NCBI RefSeq assembly: GCF_006094275.1
Contig: NZ_CP034412.1
Coordinates: forward strand, 1,612,001 to 1,676,000
Direction: 5' to 3'
Source of the DNA: Glutamicibacter creatinolyticus
Lineage (GTDB): Bacteria > Actinomycetota > Actinomycetes > Actinomycetales > Micrococcaceae
DNA: 64,000 nucleotides
Shown: positions 23,247-32,761 of the stretch, piece by piece
How the letters are laid out: each line of letters begins with the position of its first letter
Numbering within the stretch: the stretch's first letter is position 1
The notes under the pieces: generated by a model
What the model was told of the DNA's origin: nothing
What the model saw: only the letters and a program-made list of their open reading frames with translations
Database searches by the model: none
Position numbers and translations under genes: made by a program

Positions 23247-23885
23247 GTGACAACTGCGACTCATGCCCCAAATACACCGGTGCCAAGTGCACCGAACCGC
23301 CCCAATATGGCGTCGGTGGGAACGATGGTGTGGCTCTCCAGCGAGCTCATGTTCTTCGCCGCCCTCTTCGCCATGTACTTCAGCCTGCGCGCTGCCGCGC
23401 CAGAGCTCTGGGCGAATGAAACTGCCAAACTCAACGTGCCTTTCGCGCTGACCAACACCTTGATTCTTGTTGCCAGCTCGTTCACCTGCCAGATGGGTGT
23501 CTTCCGCGCCGAGGAGTTCAAGGCCCGCCGTTCCGGCGGCGTCTTCAACTTCAAGGAGTGGGGAATGATTGAATGGTTCATCCTGACCTTCATCATGGGA
23601 TCCATCTTCGTCTCGGTCCAGGCATATGAATACGCCATGCTCGTTCACGAGGGTGTGGCTATGAGCTCGAACTCCTACGCTTCGGCCTTCTACATCACCA
23701 CCGGCTTCCACGGCTTGCACGTGCTCGGTGGCCTGATTGCGTTCCTGCTGATCATCAGCCGTGCGATGCTGGCCAAGAAGTTCGGCCACTTCGAGGCGAC
23801 TGGCGGAATCGTCGTGTCCTACTACTGGCACTTCGTTGACGTCGTGTGGATCGCCCTGTTCGCGATCATCTACTTCCTGAAGTAG
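23247..23885 (+). CDS. ctaE: Cytochrome c oxidase subunit III
   Basis: 212 residues, five predicted membrane helices. The family pattern is clear in [55 protein letters not shown] and [22 protein letters not shown]. CtaE is part of the aa3 oxidase in the bcc-aa3 supercomplex. The GTG at 23247 gives [21 protein letters not shown] and lies directly at the predicted transcript start. It leads the operon ctaE-qcrC-qcrA-qcrB, the standard actinobacterial order. Confidence 0.96.
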   Translation: MTTATHAPNTPVPSAPNRPNMASVGTMVWLSSELMFFAALFAMYFSLRAAAPELWANETAKLNVPFALTNTLILVASSFTCQMGVFRAEEFKARRSGGVFNFKEWGMIEWFILTFIMGSIFVSVQAYEYAMLVHEGVAMSSNSYASAFYITTGFHGLHVLGGLIAFLLIISRAMLAKKFGHFEATGGIVVSYYWHFVDVVWIALFAIIYFLK

Positions 23886-23960
23886 GCAACTAACAATCAT
23901 CAGTTGCCTCCATAGAAGTAGGGCAACACCACACCAAGAAATAAGTGAGGAACCAGCAAA

Positions 23961-24752
23961 GTGAAGGCTCTTTCGAAAAAGCGCCGCCACCCGCTCGCCG
24001 CTGTGGCTCTGCTGTTGTTTGGTCTGCTGGTCACCGGCAGCCTCTACACTGCAGCGGGCAGCATCAACGAAGCAAAGGCGGCCACCGCGACCGCTTCGGC
24101 TGCAGACATCCAGGAAGGCCAGAAGCTGTTCGTTGCGAACTGCGCGACCTGCCACGGGATGAACGCCGAAGGCACTGACTCTGGACCGACCCTGATCGGC
24201 GTGGGCGCAGCCTCCGTTGACTTCCAGGTGGGCACCGGCCGCATGCCGATGCAGATGCAGGGCCCGCAGGCCCAGATCAAGCCGGTCCAGTTCAATGACG
24301 AGCAGATTTCGCAGCTCGCAGCCTACGTGGCCAGCCTGGGTGCCGGCCCGGCGATCCCGGACGAAGAGTACCTGGACACCGAGAAGGGTGACGCTGCCCA
24401 TGGCGGTACCGTCTTCCGCGTCAACTGCGCCATGTGCCACAACGCTGCTGCAGCCGGTGGTGCTCTGACCCGCGGTAAGTTCGCACCAACCCTGGCCGGT
24501 GTCTCTGAAAAGCACATTTACGAAGCGATGGTTACCGGACCGCAGAACATGCCGGTCTTCAACGATTCGAACATCACCCCCGAAGAGAAGCGTGACGTCA
24601 TCACCTTCCTGAAGACCATTGAAGCCAACGGCACTGCCGGTGGCGCCGCCCTGGGTGGCCTTGGTCCGGTGGCTGAGGGTCTGTTCGTTTGGACCGCCGG
24701 ATTGGGCATCATCATCGGCTTCGCCGTTTGGTTGACCTCGCGTCCTTCCTAA
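23961..24752 (+). CDS. qcrC: Diheme cytochrome c subunit of the bcc complex
   Basis: 263 residues. An N-terminal membrane anchor or signal (AAVALLLFGLLVTGSLYTA) is followed by two c-type heme domains, CATCHG and CAMCHN, with Met ligands in later loops (for example QMQGPQAQIK, ITGPQNMP-like VTGPQNMPVF). A C-terminal helix (LFVWTAGLGIIIGFAVWLTS) fixes it to the membrane. QcrC replaces cytochrome c1 and passes electrons directly to CtaC. The GTG at 23961 lies 75 bp after ctaE. Confidence 0.95.
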   Translation: MKALSKKRRHPLAAVALLLFGLLVTGSLYTAAGSINEAKAATATASAADIQEGQKLFVANCATCHGMNAEGTDSGPTLIGVGAASVDFQVGTGRMPMQMQGPQAQIKPVQFNDEQISQLAAYVASLGAGPAIPDEEYLDTEKGDAAHGGTVFRVNCAMCHNAAAAGGALTRGKFAPTLAGVSEKHIYEAMVTGPQNMPVFNDSNITPEEKRDVITFLKTIEANGTAGGAALGGLGPVAEGLFVWTAGLGIIIGFAVWLTSRPS

Positions 24753-24821
24753 GACGCCCACGGCTTCGGCCGACCCCATCACTACGTACATTAAATTCTT
24801 GAGAGAAGGATGAGAGACAAC

Positions 24822-25871
24822 ATGGGCAACCATAGTCACGGGAGTCCCGAAGACTCGGGCACCGTTGCTAAGGCTGACGATGTGGCTCAGGATCGGTTCC
24901 CGGATCCGGGTCTACCACCGCACCGTCCGCGCATCGCAGACCGCGACCCGCGCCAAGCCAAGCGACACGAGCGCCAAGTAGCGCTGCTATTCATTATCTC
25001 CATCATCGGAACCGTGCTGTTCTTCGTGGCCTACTTCGTGCTGGGCCACCTGGGCGACATGACCTTCGCCGAACTGCGCGTGCAGAACGCCATGCTCGGC
25101 CTGGGCACCACCTTCGCGATGCTGGGCATCGGTGTGGGCATCGTTCACTGGGCCCGTACCCTGATGCCGGACCACGAGCTGGTCGAAGAGCGTCACGAAA
25201 TCCGTTCCGAGGAGGACCGCCAGGACGCCGCCGAGATCGTTGACACGATCCTGGAAGAGTCCGGCATCAAGCGCCGCCCGCTGATTCGCAACACCCTGAT
25301 CGGTGCGCTGGCACTGGCCCCGATCCCGGCGATCTTCTACATGCGCGACCTGGAGCGCTCGGGCAAGACCGCCCACCAGATGGTCGACCAGCTGCGCCAC
25401 ACCATGTGGGACACCGGCGTCCGTCTGACCCGCGACCCCTCCGGCACCCCGATCAAGGCCGCCGACGTGCAGATCGGCTCCGCCCTGCACGTGATTCCCG
25501 AAGGCCTGAACGACGCCGAGCAGCCGCTGAACGAGAAGGCCAAGGCCGTTGTGCTGGTCATGCGCATGGATCCGGCCGAGATGCAGATCTCGGAAGGCCG
25601 CGAGGACTGGCACGTGGATGGCATCGTCGCCTACTCGAAGATCTGCACCCACGTGGGCTGCCCGATCGCGCTGTACGAACAGCACACCCACCACCTGCTG
25701 TGCCCGTGCCACCAGTCGACCTTCGACCTGACCCAGGAATGCAAGGTCATCTTCGGCCCGGCCGGTCACGCACTTCCGCAGCTGCCGATCATGGTTGACT
25801 CCGAAGGCTACCTGGTAGCCCGCAGTGACTTCCACGAGCCGGTTGGCCCGAGCTACTGGGAGCGTGGTTAG
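24822..25871 (+). CDS. qcrA: Rieske iron-sulfur subunit of the bcc complex
   Basis: 349 residues. Three membrane helices (first near VALLFIISIIGTVLFFVAYFV) precede a Rieske domain with CTHVGC (ICTHVGCPIAL) and CPCHQSTF, the Cys and His ligands of the 2Fe-2S cluster. The three-helix N-terminus is typical of actinobacterial QcrA. I choose the ATG at 24822 (MGNHSHGSPEDSG), which has GAGAG at the right distance; the ATG four codons earlier sits on top of the AGAAGG. Coupled to qcrB by a two-base gap. Confidence 0.94.
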   Translation: MGNHSHGSPEDSGTVAKADDVAQDRFPDPGLPPHRPRIADRDPRQAKRHERQVALLFIISIIGTVLFFVAYFVLGHLGDMTFAELRVQNAMLGLGTTFAMLGIGVGIVHWARTLMPDHELVEERHEIRSEEDRQDAAEIVDTILEESGIKRRPLIRNTLIGALALAPIPAIFYMRDLERSGKTAHQMVDQLRHTMWDTGVRLTRDPSGTPIKAADVQIGSALHVIPEGLNDAEQPLNEKAKAVVLVMRMDPAEMQISEGREDWHVDGIVAYSKICTHVGCPIALYEQHTHHLLCPCHQSTFDLTQECKVIFGPAGHALPQLPIMVDSEGYLVARSDFHEPVGPSYWERG

Positions 25872-25873
25872 TC

Positions 25874-27547
25874 ATGTCAACGAACGCTGAGTTCACTGCC
25901 AAGACCCGCACCGGCCGCATCACCAACTTCGTGGATTCCCGCGTGGGTGGTTCGGCCATCGTCAAGGAATTCGGCCGCAAGGTCTTCCCTGACCACTGGT
26001 CATTCATGTTCGGTGAAGTCGCCCTGTACACCTTCGTACTGCTGGTGCTTTCCGGAACGTTCCTGACCTTCTTCTTCGATCCGTCGATGACCCACATCGT
26101 CTACAACGGCTCCTACGTGCCGCTGAAGGGCACCGGGATGTCGGTGGCCATGCAGTCCACCATGGACATCTCCTTCGATGTGCGCGGCGGCCTGTTCATG
26201 CGACAGATCCACCACTGGTCCGCGCTGCTGTTCGTGGCCTCGGTTTCGGTGCACATGCTGCGCGTGTTCTTCACCGGTGCGTTCCGTCGCCCGCGCGAAC
26301 TGAACTGGGTCGTCGGCTGTGTGCTGTTGATCCTGGGCCTGGCTGCCGGCTTCACCGGCTACTCGCTGCCCGATGACCTGCTCTCCGGTAACGGTCTGCG
26401 CATCATCGACGGCGTGATCAAGGCGCTGCCGATCGTTGGTACCTACATCTCGATGTTCTTCTTCGGTGGCGAGTTCCCGGGCGAGGATGTCATCCCGCGC
26501 CTGTACTCGCTGCACATCATGGTCGTGCCGGCGCTGATCATCATGATGGTGGTTATCCACCTGTTCATGGTTGTCACCCACAAGCACACCCAGTACCCCG
26601 GCCCGGGCCGCACCAACAACAACGTTGTCGGCTTCCCGGTTGGCCCGGTGTACGCTGCCAAGGCTGGTGGATTCTTCTTCATCATCTTCGGCATCGTGGC
26701 CTTCATCGCAGGCTTCTTCCAGATCAACGCGATCTGGAACTACGGTCCGTACGACCCCTCCCCGGTGTCGGCCGGTACCCAGCCTGACTGGTACATCGGT
26801 TTCGTTGACGGCGCCCTGCGTCTGATGCCCGGCGTGCTTGGCAACTTCTCGTTCGAATGGGTCATTCCGTTCCCATGGGGCGACAACACCCTGGTGCTCT
26901 CGGTGCTGCTGCCGGCCCTGGTTCCGGCAGGCATCCTGTTCGCGGTCATGTTCACCTGGCCGTGGATCGAACGCTGGGTCACCAAGGACAACCGCGAGCA
27001 CCACGTGCTGGACCGTCCGCGCAACGCGCCGTTCCGCACCGCCGTGGGCATGGCCGGTGTGGTCTGGTACTGCACCATGTGGGCCGCTGCGTCCTCGGAC
27101 CTGATGGCCACCCACTTCCATGTGTCGCTGAATGACGTGACCTACTGGCTGCGCGTGCTGTTCATCGTGGGACCGTTCGTCGCGTTCTTCGTGACCCGCC
27201 GCATCTGCCTCTCGCTGCAGCGCAAGGACCGGGAAACCGTCCTGCACGGCCGCGAGACCGGCACCATCCAGATGTCGCCGGAGGGCGGCTTCGCGGAGAA
27301 GCATGAGGAGCTGGATGCGTACACCCTGTACCATCTGACCAACTTCGAGGACCGCAAGTTCATCCCGGCCGAGCCGGATGCTGCAGGACACATCTCCCGC
27401 CAGGAGAAGCGTCGTGCGAAGTGGTCGAAGTTCTTCTTCGAAGATCGCGTCGCCCCGGTCACCCCGAAGGAGCTGGAAGCAGCACACGCTGCCCACGGCC
27501 ACCATGAGGTCGAAGGTGCAACCGACAGCGCATCCATCGAGAAGTAA
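25874..27547 (+). CDS. qcrB: Cytochrome b subunit of the bcc complex
   Basis: 557 residues. Eight or more membrane helices with heme-ligating His (QIHHWSALLFVASVSVHMLRVF; LHIMVVPALIIMMVVIHLFMVVTHKHTQ) and the quinol-site region (YNGSYVPLKGTGMSVAMQST). The C-terminal ~120 residues after the last helix form a long cytoplasmic extension, as in other actinobacteria. QcrB is the menaquinol-oxidising subunit and the target of imidazopyridine drugs in M. tuberculosis. It starts two bases after the qcrA stop (GTTAGTCATG) and ends before a strong terminator. Confidence 0.96.
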   Translation: MSTNAEFTAKTRTGRITNFVDSRVGGSAIVKEFGRKVFPDHWSFMFGEVALYTFVLLVLSGTFLTFFFDPSMTHIVYNGSYVPLKGTGMSVAMQSTMDISFDVRGGLFMRQIHHWSALLFVASVSVHMLRVFFTGAFRRPRELNWVVGCVLLILGLAAGFTGYSLPDDLLSGNGLRIIDGVIKALPIVGTYISMFFFGGEFPGEDVIPRLYSLHIMVVPALIIMMVVIHLFMVVTHKHTQYPGPGRTNNNVVGFPVGPVYAAKAGGFFFIIFGIVAFIAGFFQINAIWNYGPYDPSPVSAGTQPDWYIGFVDGALRLMPGVLGNFSFEWVIPFPWGDNTLVLSVLLPALVPAGILFAVMFTWPWIERWVTKDNREHHVLDRPRNAPFRTAVGMAGVVWYCTMWAAASSDLMATHFHVSLNDVTYWLRVLFIVGPFVAFFVTRRICLSLQRKDRETVLHGRETGTIQMSPEGGFAEKHEELDAYTLYHLTNFEDRKFIPAEPDAAGHISRQEKRRAKWSKFFFEDRVAPVTPKELEAAHAAHGHHEVEGATDSASIEK

Positions 27548-27571
27548 GCTCGAAACGCATTAGTCACATCT

Positions 27572-27610
27572 AAAACGGTGGGACCCGCAGCCAGCGGGCC
27601 CCACCGTTTT
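27572..27610 (+). terminator. Terminator of ctaE-qcrCAB
   Basis: AAAACGGTGGG (27572-27582) and CCCACCGTTTT (27600-27610) with an inner CCCGC/GCGGG pair; the right arm ends in the T-run. Confidence 0.9.
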
Positions 27611-27791
27611 CGTTTAACCACTGGCCATTACCCCGCCATGGCCAACCCAAGGCCAGCGCTTGGCGGCGGCTCAGCAAGCCTCCGACCCACCGCACGCCGA
27701 TCCCCCTGCAGGAACCGGTGCGGGCCACTGCGCGGAAACCGGTGCGCTCGCCACCGACACCGCTGCTGGCACCACGGTGTGGGAAAACCCT

Positions 27792-28511
27792 CTACTGAAC
27801 TCCGCCACCGGTATCGTCCCGACCCGTCAGGCGCTCACTGAGATGATCCAACGCCAGCGCGACCTGCCCTGGATCCCGCAAAAATCCCAGATGCCCCAGC
27901 TGCAGTCGCTGCGCGGGCCAGCCGGCTGCCACCGCCCGCTCCCAGTCCCCCAGATAACCATCGCTCAGCAGAAGATATCCAGCCGTCACCTGCGCGCTCC
28001 AGCCTGCGGGCAGGGGAAGACGTTCATCCACGTAGGAGGCCGCCACGCGCGGACAGCGCTCATCCAGCTGCGCGAAGTCCGCATCACTGTTCACCAGGGC
28101 CCGCACGCTCTCCCGCGGCCACCAGCGCGACCAGCGCGGTAGCAGGCCTGCCTCCGCCCTGCCCCGCAGGGGCTCTCCCAGTGACGCGGGCACCAGCGCC
28201 AGGCAGCGGCCGTCAAACGGCGGCAATATGGCATCCAGGAAGATGGCTGGGGTTCCAGGAAAACGGTCCAGCAGGGAGGGTAGATAGGCGCCCGCGTTGG
28301 AGTGGGCGATCACGACCACGGGATCCGCCCCAACCTTGCCACGGAGGCCATCCAACGCCGCTGAGTACTGTTCAAGCGCCTCTTTGGCCCCTTCGCCGGG
28401 ATCAGTGCCCTGAACCTCCACTTGATGTCCTCGGCCCGTCAGCTGTTCGGCCAAGGGCAGCAGGGCGCTCGGTTGCAGAAAGATGCTCGAGAGCAGCAGA
28501 AGGCGTGCCAT
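27792..28511 (-). CDS. Alpha/beta-hydrolase-like protein
   Basis: 239 residues starting MARLLLLSSIFLQPSALLPLAEQL. The nucleophile elbow looks like VVIAHSNAGAYLPSLL (Ser in H-S-N-A-G), and a late His occurs in LQLGHLGFLRDP. It resembles small serine hydrolases of the alpha/beta fold; the substrate is unknown. It is 105 bp downstream of the GntR gene on the same strand and may be controlled by it. The region between its end and the qcrB terminator (27611-27791) shows no convincing gene. Confidence 0.72.
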   Translation of the reverse strand: MARLLLLSSIFLQPSALLPLAEQLTGRGHQVEVQGTDPGEGAKEALEQYSAALDGLRGKVGADPVVVIAHSNAGAYLPSLLDRFPGTPAIFLDAILPPFDGRCLALVPASLGEPLRGRAEAGLLPRWSRWWPRESVRALVNSDADFAQLDERCPRVAASYVDERLPLPAGWSAQVTAGYLLLSDGYLGDWERAVAAGWPAQRLQLGHLGFLRDPGQVALALDHLSERLTGRDDTGGGVQ

Positions 28512-28616
28512 GGCGCTGAGATTATCAGCTGCGGCAACGAGATGTACACGGCGGATCCCCTAGCACCGCCGCCAGGGGCTTGGAGGCGTTTGCACGCCGG
28601 CCGGGAGGGCGAATAC

Positions 28617-29399
28617 CTAGAACGAGGTGGAATAACGCGGCGTGCGGGTGCCCAAGCGCTGAAGTGGCACGAAGAGCTTGTAGCGGTCCGAACGGTAGAG
28701 CGAGACCGAGTAGTCGGCCAGGCGTTCGCCGATGTAGGCGTAGCGGGTGATCTGCAGCAGCGGGAACCCGTCTTCCACGGCCAGCAGTTGGGCCTGTGCG
28801 GGGCTGGCGGCCGTGCTCTCGACCTGATCCTCGCCCCACTCCAAGAGGATGCCGTAGCGCTCATGCAGTGTTTGGTAGAGCTTCGAGGGTGGCTGCCCAT
28901 CGACGAAGCCGGGGACCAGGTCGGCCGGCATGTAGTTCTCGTCCAGGCTCATGGGGGTCCCGTCCGCCAGCAGCAGGCGCTTGAAGCGCACCACGGGTGT
29001 CCCCTCGTCGACCATCAGCTGGCTGGCCAGGTGGGCGGACGCCTTGATTTCGTCGAACTTCAGCACGTGGGCGTCCGGGACCATGCCGCGGCGCATCATG
29101 TCCTCGCTGTAGGAGTGCAGGCGGACCCTCAGGTCCATTTTCTCCGGAACCACGAACGTGCCGATCCCGACGACGCGTTTGAGCACCTGTTCGTCCACCA
29201 GTGCGTCGATGGCCTGACGGATGGTTTTGCGCGCCACCCCAAAGTGCTCGGCCAGTTCACGTTCCGGCGGCAGCTTGAAGCCCGGCTCGCACGACTCCCG
29301 GGCGTGCGTCTTGAGGATGCGTCGGATCTGCCGGTACTTGCTCTCGCTCGATTCTGGATCGAGGCGGGCCGTGACGGCCGGCTGCGGCGCGTAGCGCAT
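28617..29399 (-). CDS. GntR-family transcriptional regulator with UTRA domain
   Basis: 260 residues. The winged helix is at residues about 15-85 (SKYRQIRRILKTHA, KLPPERELAEHFGVARKTIRQAIDALVDEQVLKRVVGIGTFV) and the UTRA ligand-binding domain follows (VVRFKRLLLADGTPMSLDENYMP, LLQITRYAYIGERLADYSVSLYRSDRYKLFVPL). HutC/DasR-type regulators of this plan sense small metabolites, often sugars or amino acids, and repress nearby catabolic genes. The ATG has a GGAAGGAG site. It sits between the two cytochrome operons with only a hydrolase downstream, so its target is not obvious. Confidence 0.9.
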   Translation of the reverse strand: MRYAPQPAVTARLDPESSESKYRQIRRILKTHARESCEPGFKLPPERELAEHFGVARKTIRQAIDALVDEQVLKRVVGIGTFVVPEKMDLRVRLHSYSEDMMRRGMVPDAHVLKFDEIKASAHLASQLMVDEGTPVVRFKRLLLADGTPMSLDENYMPADLVPGFVDGQPPSKLYQTLHERYGILLEWGEDQVESTAASPAQAQLLAVEDGFPLLQITRYAYIGERLADYSVSLYRSDRYKLFVPLQRLGTRTPRYSTSF

Positions 29400-29477
29400 G
29401 GCCAGCTCCTTCCACTGGGTCTTCTCCCATTAAACGCCATCCCGGAGGCCTGGCGACAACGCCCCCACGGTCGGGTT

Positions 29478-29525
29478 AACTGAGAAAGGGCGACGAGTTC
29501 GAAAACTCGTCGCCCTTTCTCAGTT
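29478..29525 (-). terminator. Terminator of ctaCDF
   Basis: A 22-bp perfect stem (29478-29499 and 29504-29525) closed by a TTCG tetraloop on the minus strand. It is the longest perfect stem found in the window. Confidence 0.9.
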
Positions 29526-29528
29526 TAC

Positions 29529-29930
29529 TTAGTGAGCGTGCTTGCCGCGGCTGAATTCGTTGACCCAGCCGACCACGCCGATGATGGCCAGGCCAGCACC
29601 GATGTAGAAGACCCACCAGCCAACGGCCAGACCCAGGAAGCTGATACCAGCTGCCGAGGCCAGAACCAGCGGCCACCAGCTCCACGGTGCGAACAGGCCG
29701 ATGTCGCCTGCGTTCTCGTGGATCTCGCCGTCAACACGGTCCTCGGGACGGATGCCGACGTTCTTGGCGGTCATCTTCAGGTACCAGCCGACCATGCCGG
29801 ACATGGCGGCGAGCATCAGCAGGGCCAGCATGCCGACCCATTCTTCCCAGTTGACCATGTAGCCGTAAACGATGGCTACCGGAGTGAAGAAGAAGATTCC
29901 GCCCATGAAGAGCCAGGATTCAATTTTCAT
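29529..29930 (-). CDS. ctaF: Cytochrome c oxidase subunit IV
   Basis: 133 residues with four membrane helices: WLFMGGIFFFTPVAIVYGYMV, WVGMLALLMLAAMSGMVGWYL and the paired helices after DIGLFAPWSWWPLVLASAAGI. This is the actinobacteria-specific CtaF (not the heme-copper oxidase subunit IV of proteobacteria). It follows ctaD by two bases and ends just before a strong terminator. Confidence 0.94.
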   Translation of the reverse strand: MKIESWLFMGGIFFFTPVAIVYGYMVNWEEWVGMLALLMLAAMSGMVGWYLKMTAKNVGIRPEDRVDGEIHENAGDIGLFAPWSWWPLVLASAAGISFLGLAVGWWVFYIGAGLAIIGVVGWVNEFSRGKHAH

Positions 29931-29932
29931 TC

Positions 29933-31651
29933 TTACTTGTCCTTCTGGTCAGCCGGGCCGAAGATCTTCGCGACCGGGTTTTCCGGAGTAGCACGTCCGT
30001 TCAGTTCCGGGTGGTGCAGGTCCAGGGCCGGACGCTCAGAGCGGATCCGCGGGATCGAGTGGAAGTTGTGACGCGGCGGCGGGCAGGAAGTTGCCCATTC
30101 CAGCGATGCGCCGAAGCCCCACGGATCATCAACGGTGACCTTCTTGGCCTGACGGTGGGTGATCCAAACGTTCCAGAAGAACGGGATCATCGAGATGCCA
30201 AGGACGAAGGAGAACACGGTGGAAACCTGGTTCATCATGGTGAACCCGTCTTCCGGCATGTAGTCGGCGTAGCGACGCGGCATGCCGATGACGCCCAGCC
30301 AGTGCTGGATCAGGAAGGTGCCATGGAAGCCGATGAACAGCAACCAGAAGTGGATCTTGCCCAGACGCTCGTTGAGCATGTGCCCGGTCCACTTTGGCCA
30401 CCAGAAGTAGAAGCCGGCGAACATGGCGAACACAACGGTACCGAAGACAACGTAGTGGAAGTGTGCCACCACGAAGTAGGTGTCAGACACGTGGAAGTCC
30501 AGGGCCGGAGCCGAGAGGATAATACCGGTCAGACCACCGAACAGGAAGGTCACCAGGAAGCCGATGCTCCACAGCATCGGGGTTTCGAAGGTGATCGAAC
30601 CGCGCCACATGGTGCCGATCCAGTTGAAGAACTTCACGCCGGTCGGAACCGCGATCAGCATGGTCATGAAGCCGAAGAACGGAAGCATGACGGCACCGGT
30701 CACGTACATGTGGTGAGCCCACACCGAAACCGAGAGGGCGGCAATGGCGATGGTCGCGAAGACCAGGCCCTTGTAGCCGAAGATCGGCTTGCGGCTGAAG
30801 ACCGGGAAGATCTCCGAAACGATGCCGAAGAACGGCAGCGCGATGATGTACACCTCGGGGTGACCAAAGAACCAGAACAGGTGCTGCCAGAGCACCGCTC
30901 CCCCGTTATCCGGATCAAAGATGTGTGCACCCAGACGACGGTCAGCACCCAGTGCGAACAGCGCAGCTGCCAGCGGCGGGAAGGCCATCAGGATCAGGAT
31001 CGAGGTGATCAGGGTGTTCCAGGTGAAGATCGACATGCGCCACATGGTCATGCCAGGTGCGCGCAGGCAGATGATGGTGGTAATGAAGTTCACTGCACCC
31101 AGGATGGTGCCGAAGCCGGACAGTGCCAGACCGAAGACCCACAGGTCACCACCGACGCCCGGAGAGAACGTGGTGTTGGACAGCGGTGCGTAAGCGAACC
31201 AACCGAAGCTCGCGGCGCCCTGAGGAGTCAGGTAGCCGGCCAGGGCAATGGTCGAACCCAGCGAGAAGAACCAGAACGCCAGGGCGTTCAGGCGAGGGAA
31301 CGCCACGTCGGGCGAACCGATCTGCAGGGGCATCATCACGTTCGCGAAGCCCGCAAACAGCGGGGTGGCGAACATCAGCAGCATCACGGTGCCGTGCATG
31401 GTGAACAGCTGGTTGTACTGTTCCTTGGTCTGCACGATCTGCATGCCCGGCTCAAAGAGCTCGGCACGGATCAGCAGCGCCATCACACCACCGATGCAGA
31501 AGAACACAAACGAAGAAATGAGGTACATGTACCCAATCTTCTTGTGGTCCGTGCTGGTGATGTAGTCAACGAAGATGCGTCCCTTTGACCTCGGGACGAC
31601 GGCCGAGTTGATGCTCTTCACATCATCGGTCGCGTATTCAAAAGTTGTCAT
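29933..31651 (-). CDS. ctaD: Cytochrome c oxidase subunit I
   Basis: 572 residues, twelve membrane helices. It carries the copper and heme ligands and proton-channel marks of aa3 oxidases: the heme His in [56 protein letters not shown] and [26 protein letters not shown]. It reduces oxygen to water at the heme a3-CuB site. It starts six bases after ctaC and abuts ctaF, so ctaC-ctaD-ctaF form one operon. Confidence 0.97.
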   Translation of the reverse strand: MTTFEYATDDVKSINSAVVPRSKGRIFVDYITSTDHKKIGYMYLISSFVFFCIGGVMALLIRAELFEPGMQIVQTKEQYNQLFTMHGTVMLLMFATPLFAGFANVMMPLQIGSPDVAFPRLNALAFWFFSLGSTIALAGYLTPQGAASFGWFAYAPLSNTTFSPGVGGDLWVFGLALSGFGTILGAVNFITTIICLRAPGMTMWRMSIFTWNTLITSILILMAFPPLAAALFALGADRRLGAHIFDPDNGGAVLWQHLFWFFGHPEVYIIALPFFGIVSEIFPVFSRKPIFGYKGLVFATIAIAALSVSVWAHHMYVTGAVMLPFFGFMTMLIAVPTGVKFFNWIGTMWRGSITFETPMLWSIGFLVTFLFGGLTGIILSAPALDFHVSDTYFVVAHFHYVVFGTVVFAMFAGFYFWWPKWTGHMLNERLGKIHFWLLFIGFHGTFLIQHWLGVIGMPRRYADYMPEDGFTMMNQVSTVFSFVLGISMIPFFWNVWITHRQAKKVTVDDPWGFGASLEWATSCPPPRHNFHSIPRIRSERPALDLHHPELNGRATPENPVAKIFGPADQKDK

Positions 31652-31657
31652 GACCGG

Positions 31658-32548
31658 TTACTCTCCTTCCCCTTGTCCTTCGTGCTCGACGACCACGGAG
31701 TTAACCTTGTTCGGCTGACGGTCATATTCCTCGCCGAGGTGTCCGTCTTCCAGCTTCGCCATCTGGGCCTTGAACTCGGCCTCGCTGACGACCTTGACGT
31801 TGAACAGCATCTCGGAGTGGTACTCGCCGCAAAGCTCGGCGCACTTACCGTCGAAGGTGCCCTCAACCTGCGGGGTGAGGTACATGTAGTTGGTGCGGCC
31901 CGGAATCATGTCCAGCTTCTGCACGAACGCCGGCACCCAGAACGAGTGGATGACGTCGCGGCTGTTCAGTTCCAGGGTGACAGTCTTGTTAACCGGCAGG
32001 TACAGGGTCGGCAGGGTCTCCTGGGCGCCGGCCGAGCCGTCCTCGTTCAGGTGAGCCTGCTTGCCAGCGAAGTACTTCTCCTGGCCGTCGTACGAGTAGT
32101 TGAAGTCCCAGGCCCACTGCTTGGCGCGGACGTCGACGACAACTTCGGAATCGACCTTGGTGTTGATTGCCTTTTCAACGTTGTTGTTGAAGCTAAAGAA
32201 GACCAACACCAGAACCAGCGGAATGGCGGTGTAGAAAATCTCGATTGGCAGGTTGTAGCTGATCTGACGCGGGTAGCCAGTATCGGACTTACGGCGGCGG
32301 TAGGCCACGACACACCAGAGCATCAAGCCCCAGGTCAAAACACCGATCACGGTGACAGCGATCCACGAGTTAACCCATAGATCCTGAATCATCCCGGTGT
32401 GGTTGGTGGTGTCACGCTCCACGTTCGGGAGCCAACCGCGCTTTACCTCCGCTGAACATCCCGTCAACAGCAGTGCGCCAGTACCTACCAAAGCCATGAC
32501 TTTGGCTTTGGCAGATCCGCGACTGCCGGTTCGGTCTTGCGAACTCAC
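31658..32548 (-). CDS. ctaC: Cytochrome c oxidase subunit II
   Basis: 296 residues. A lipoprotein signal (lipobox LLTGC) is followed by two membrane helices and a cupredoxin domain. The binuclear CuA motif CAELCGEYHSEM gives Cys, Glu, Cys, His and Met ligands, so it should be active. The GTG at 32548 (VSSQDRTGSRGSAKAKVMALVGTG) follows GAGGAAGGGC and gives a normal signal peptide; longer in-frame starts would add 17-52 residues with no signal character. A CTACT-TAA-TGTAG dyad lies 107 bp upstream. Confidence 0.94.
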   Translation of the reverse strand: MSSQDRTGSRGSAKAKVMALVGTGALLLTGCSAEVKRGWLPNVERDTTNHTGMIQDLWVNSWIAVTVIGVLTWGLMLWCVVAYRRRKSDTGYPRQISYNLPIEIFYTAIPLVLVLVFFSFNNNVEKAINTKVDSEVVVDVRAKQWAWDFNYSYDGQEKYFAGKQAHLNEDGSAGAQETLPTLYLPVNKTVTLELNSRDVIHSFWVPAFVQKLDMIPGRTNYMYLTPQVEGTFDGKCAELCGEYHSEMLFNVKVVSEAEFKAQMAKLEDGHLGEEYDRQPNKVNSVVVEHEGQGEGE

Positions 32549-32654
32549 AGACGGCCCTTCCTCTTTGTTGGTGCTGAATGTGTGGTCTTCGTAGGTCATC
32601 CCGCGTTTACGAGTGTGTCCCGTGAGCTGGCCCACGAAGCGAAACATAGTTTTA

Positions 32655-32667
32655 CTACTTAATGTAG
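32655..32667. promoter_or_regulatory. CTACT-TAA-TGTAG dyad upstream of ctaC
   Basis: It matches the perfect dyad upstream of ctaE at all but a few positions (same CTAC...GTAG ends, same 13-bp length). On the minus strand, TTGAGA and TAGTAA boxes flank it as weak promoter candidates. Confidence 0.4.
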
Positions 32668-32699
32668 AGCTTACCCTCTCAAGCCCCTGAATGCAGAAA

Positions 32700-32748
32700 A
32701 ACACCTCTGTTCCAACGAAAGTTTCTTAAACGTTTGAACAGAGGTGTT
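32700..32748 (-). terminator. Terminator of the erpA-type gene
   Basis: AACACCTCTGTTC (32700-32712) and GAACAGAGGTGTT (32736-32748). On the minus strand the last arm runs into TTTTTC. Confidence 0.85.
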
Positions 32749-32761
32749 AGTTCCCGCTGAT

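Noticed and set aside
24810-24821. Start of qcrA at the earlier ATG.
   Set aside because: It abuts the AGAAGG with no spacing; the ATG four codons later has a proper distance.
27660-28142. A 160-residue plus-strand frame beginning MAAAQQASDPPH.
   Set aside because: Its second half is antisense to the hydrolase gene and the first half matches nothing I recognise; no ribosome site.
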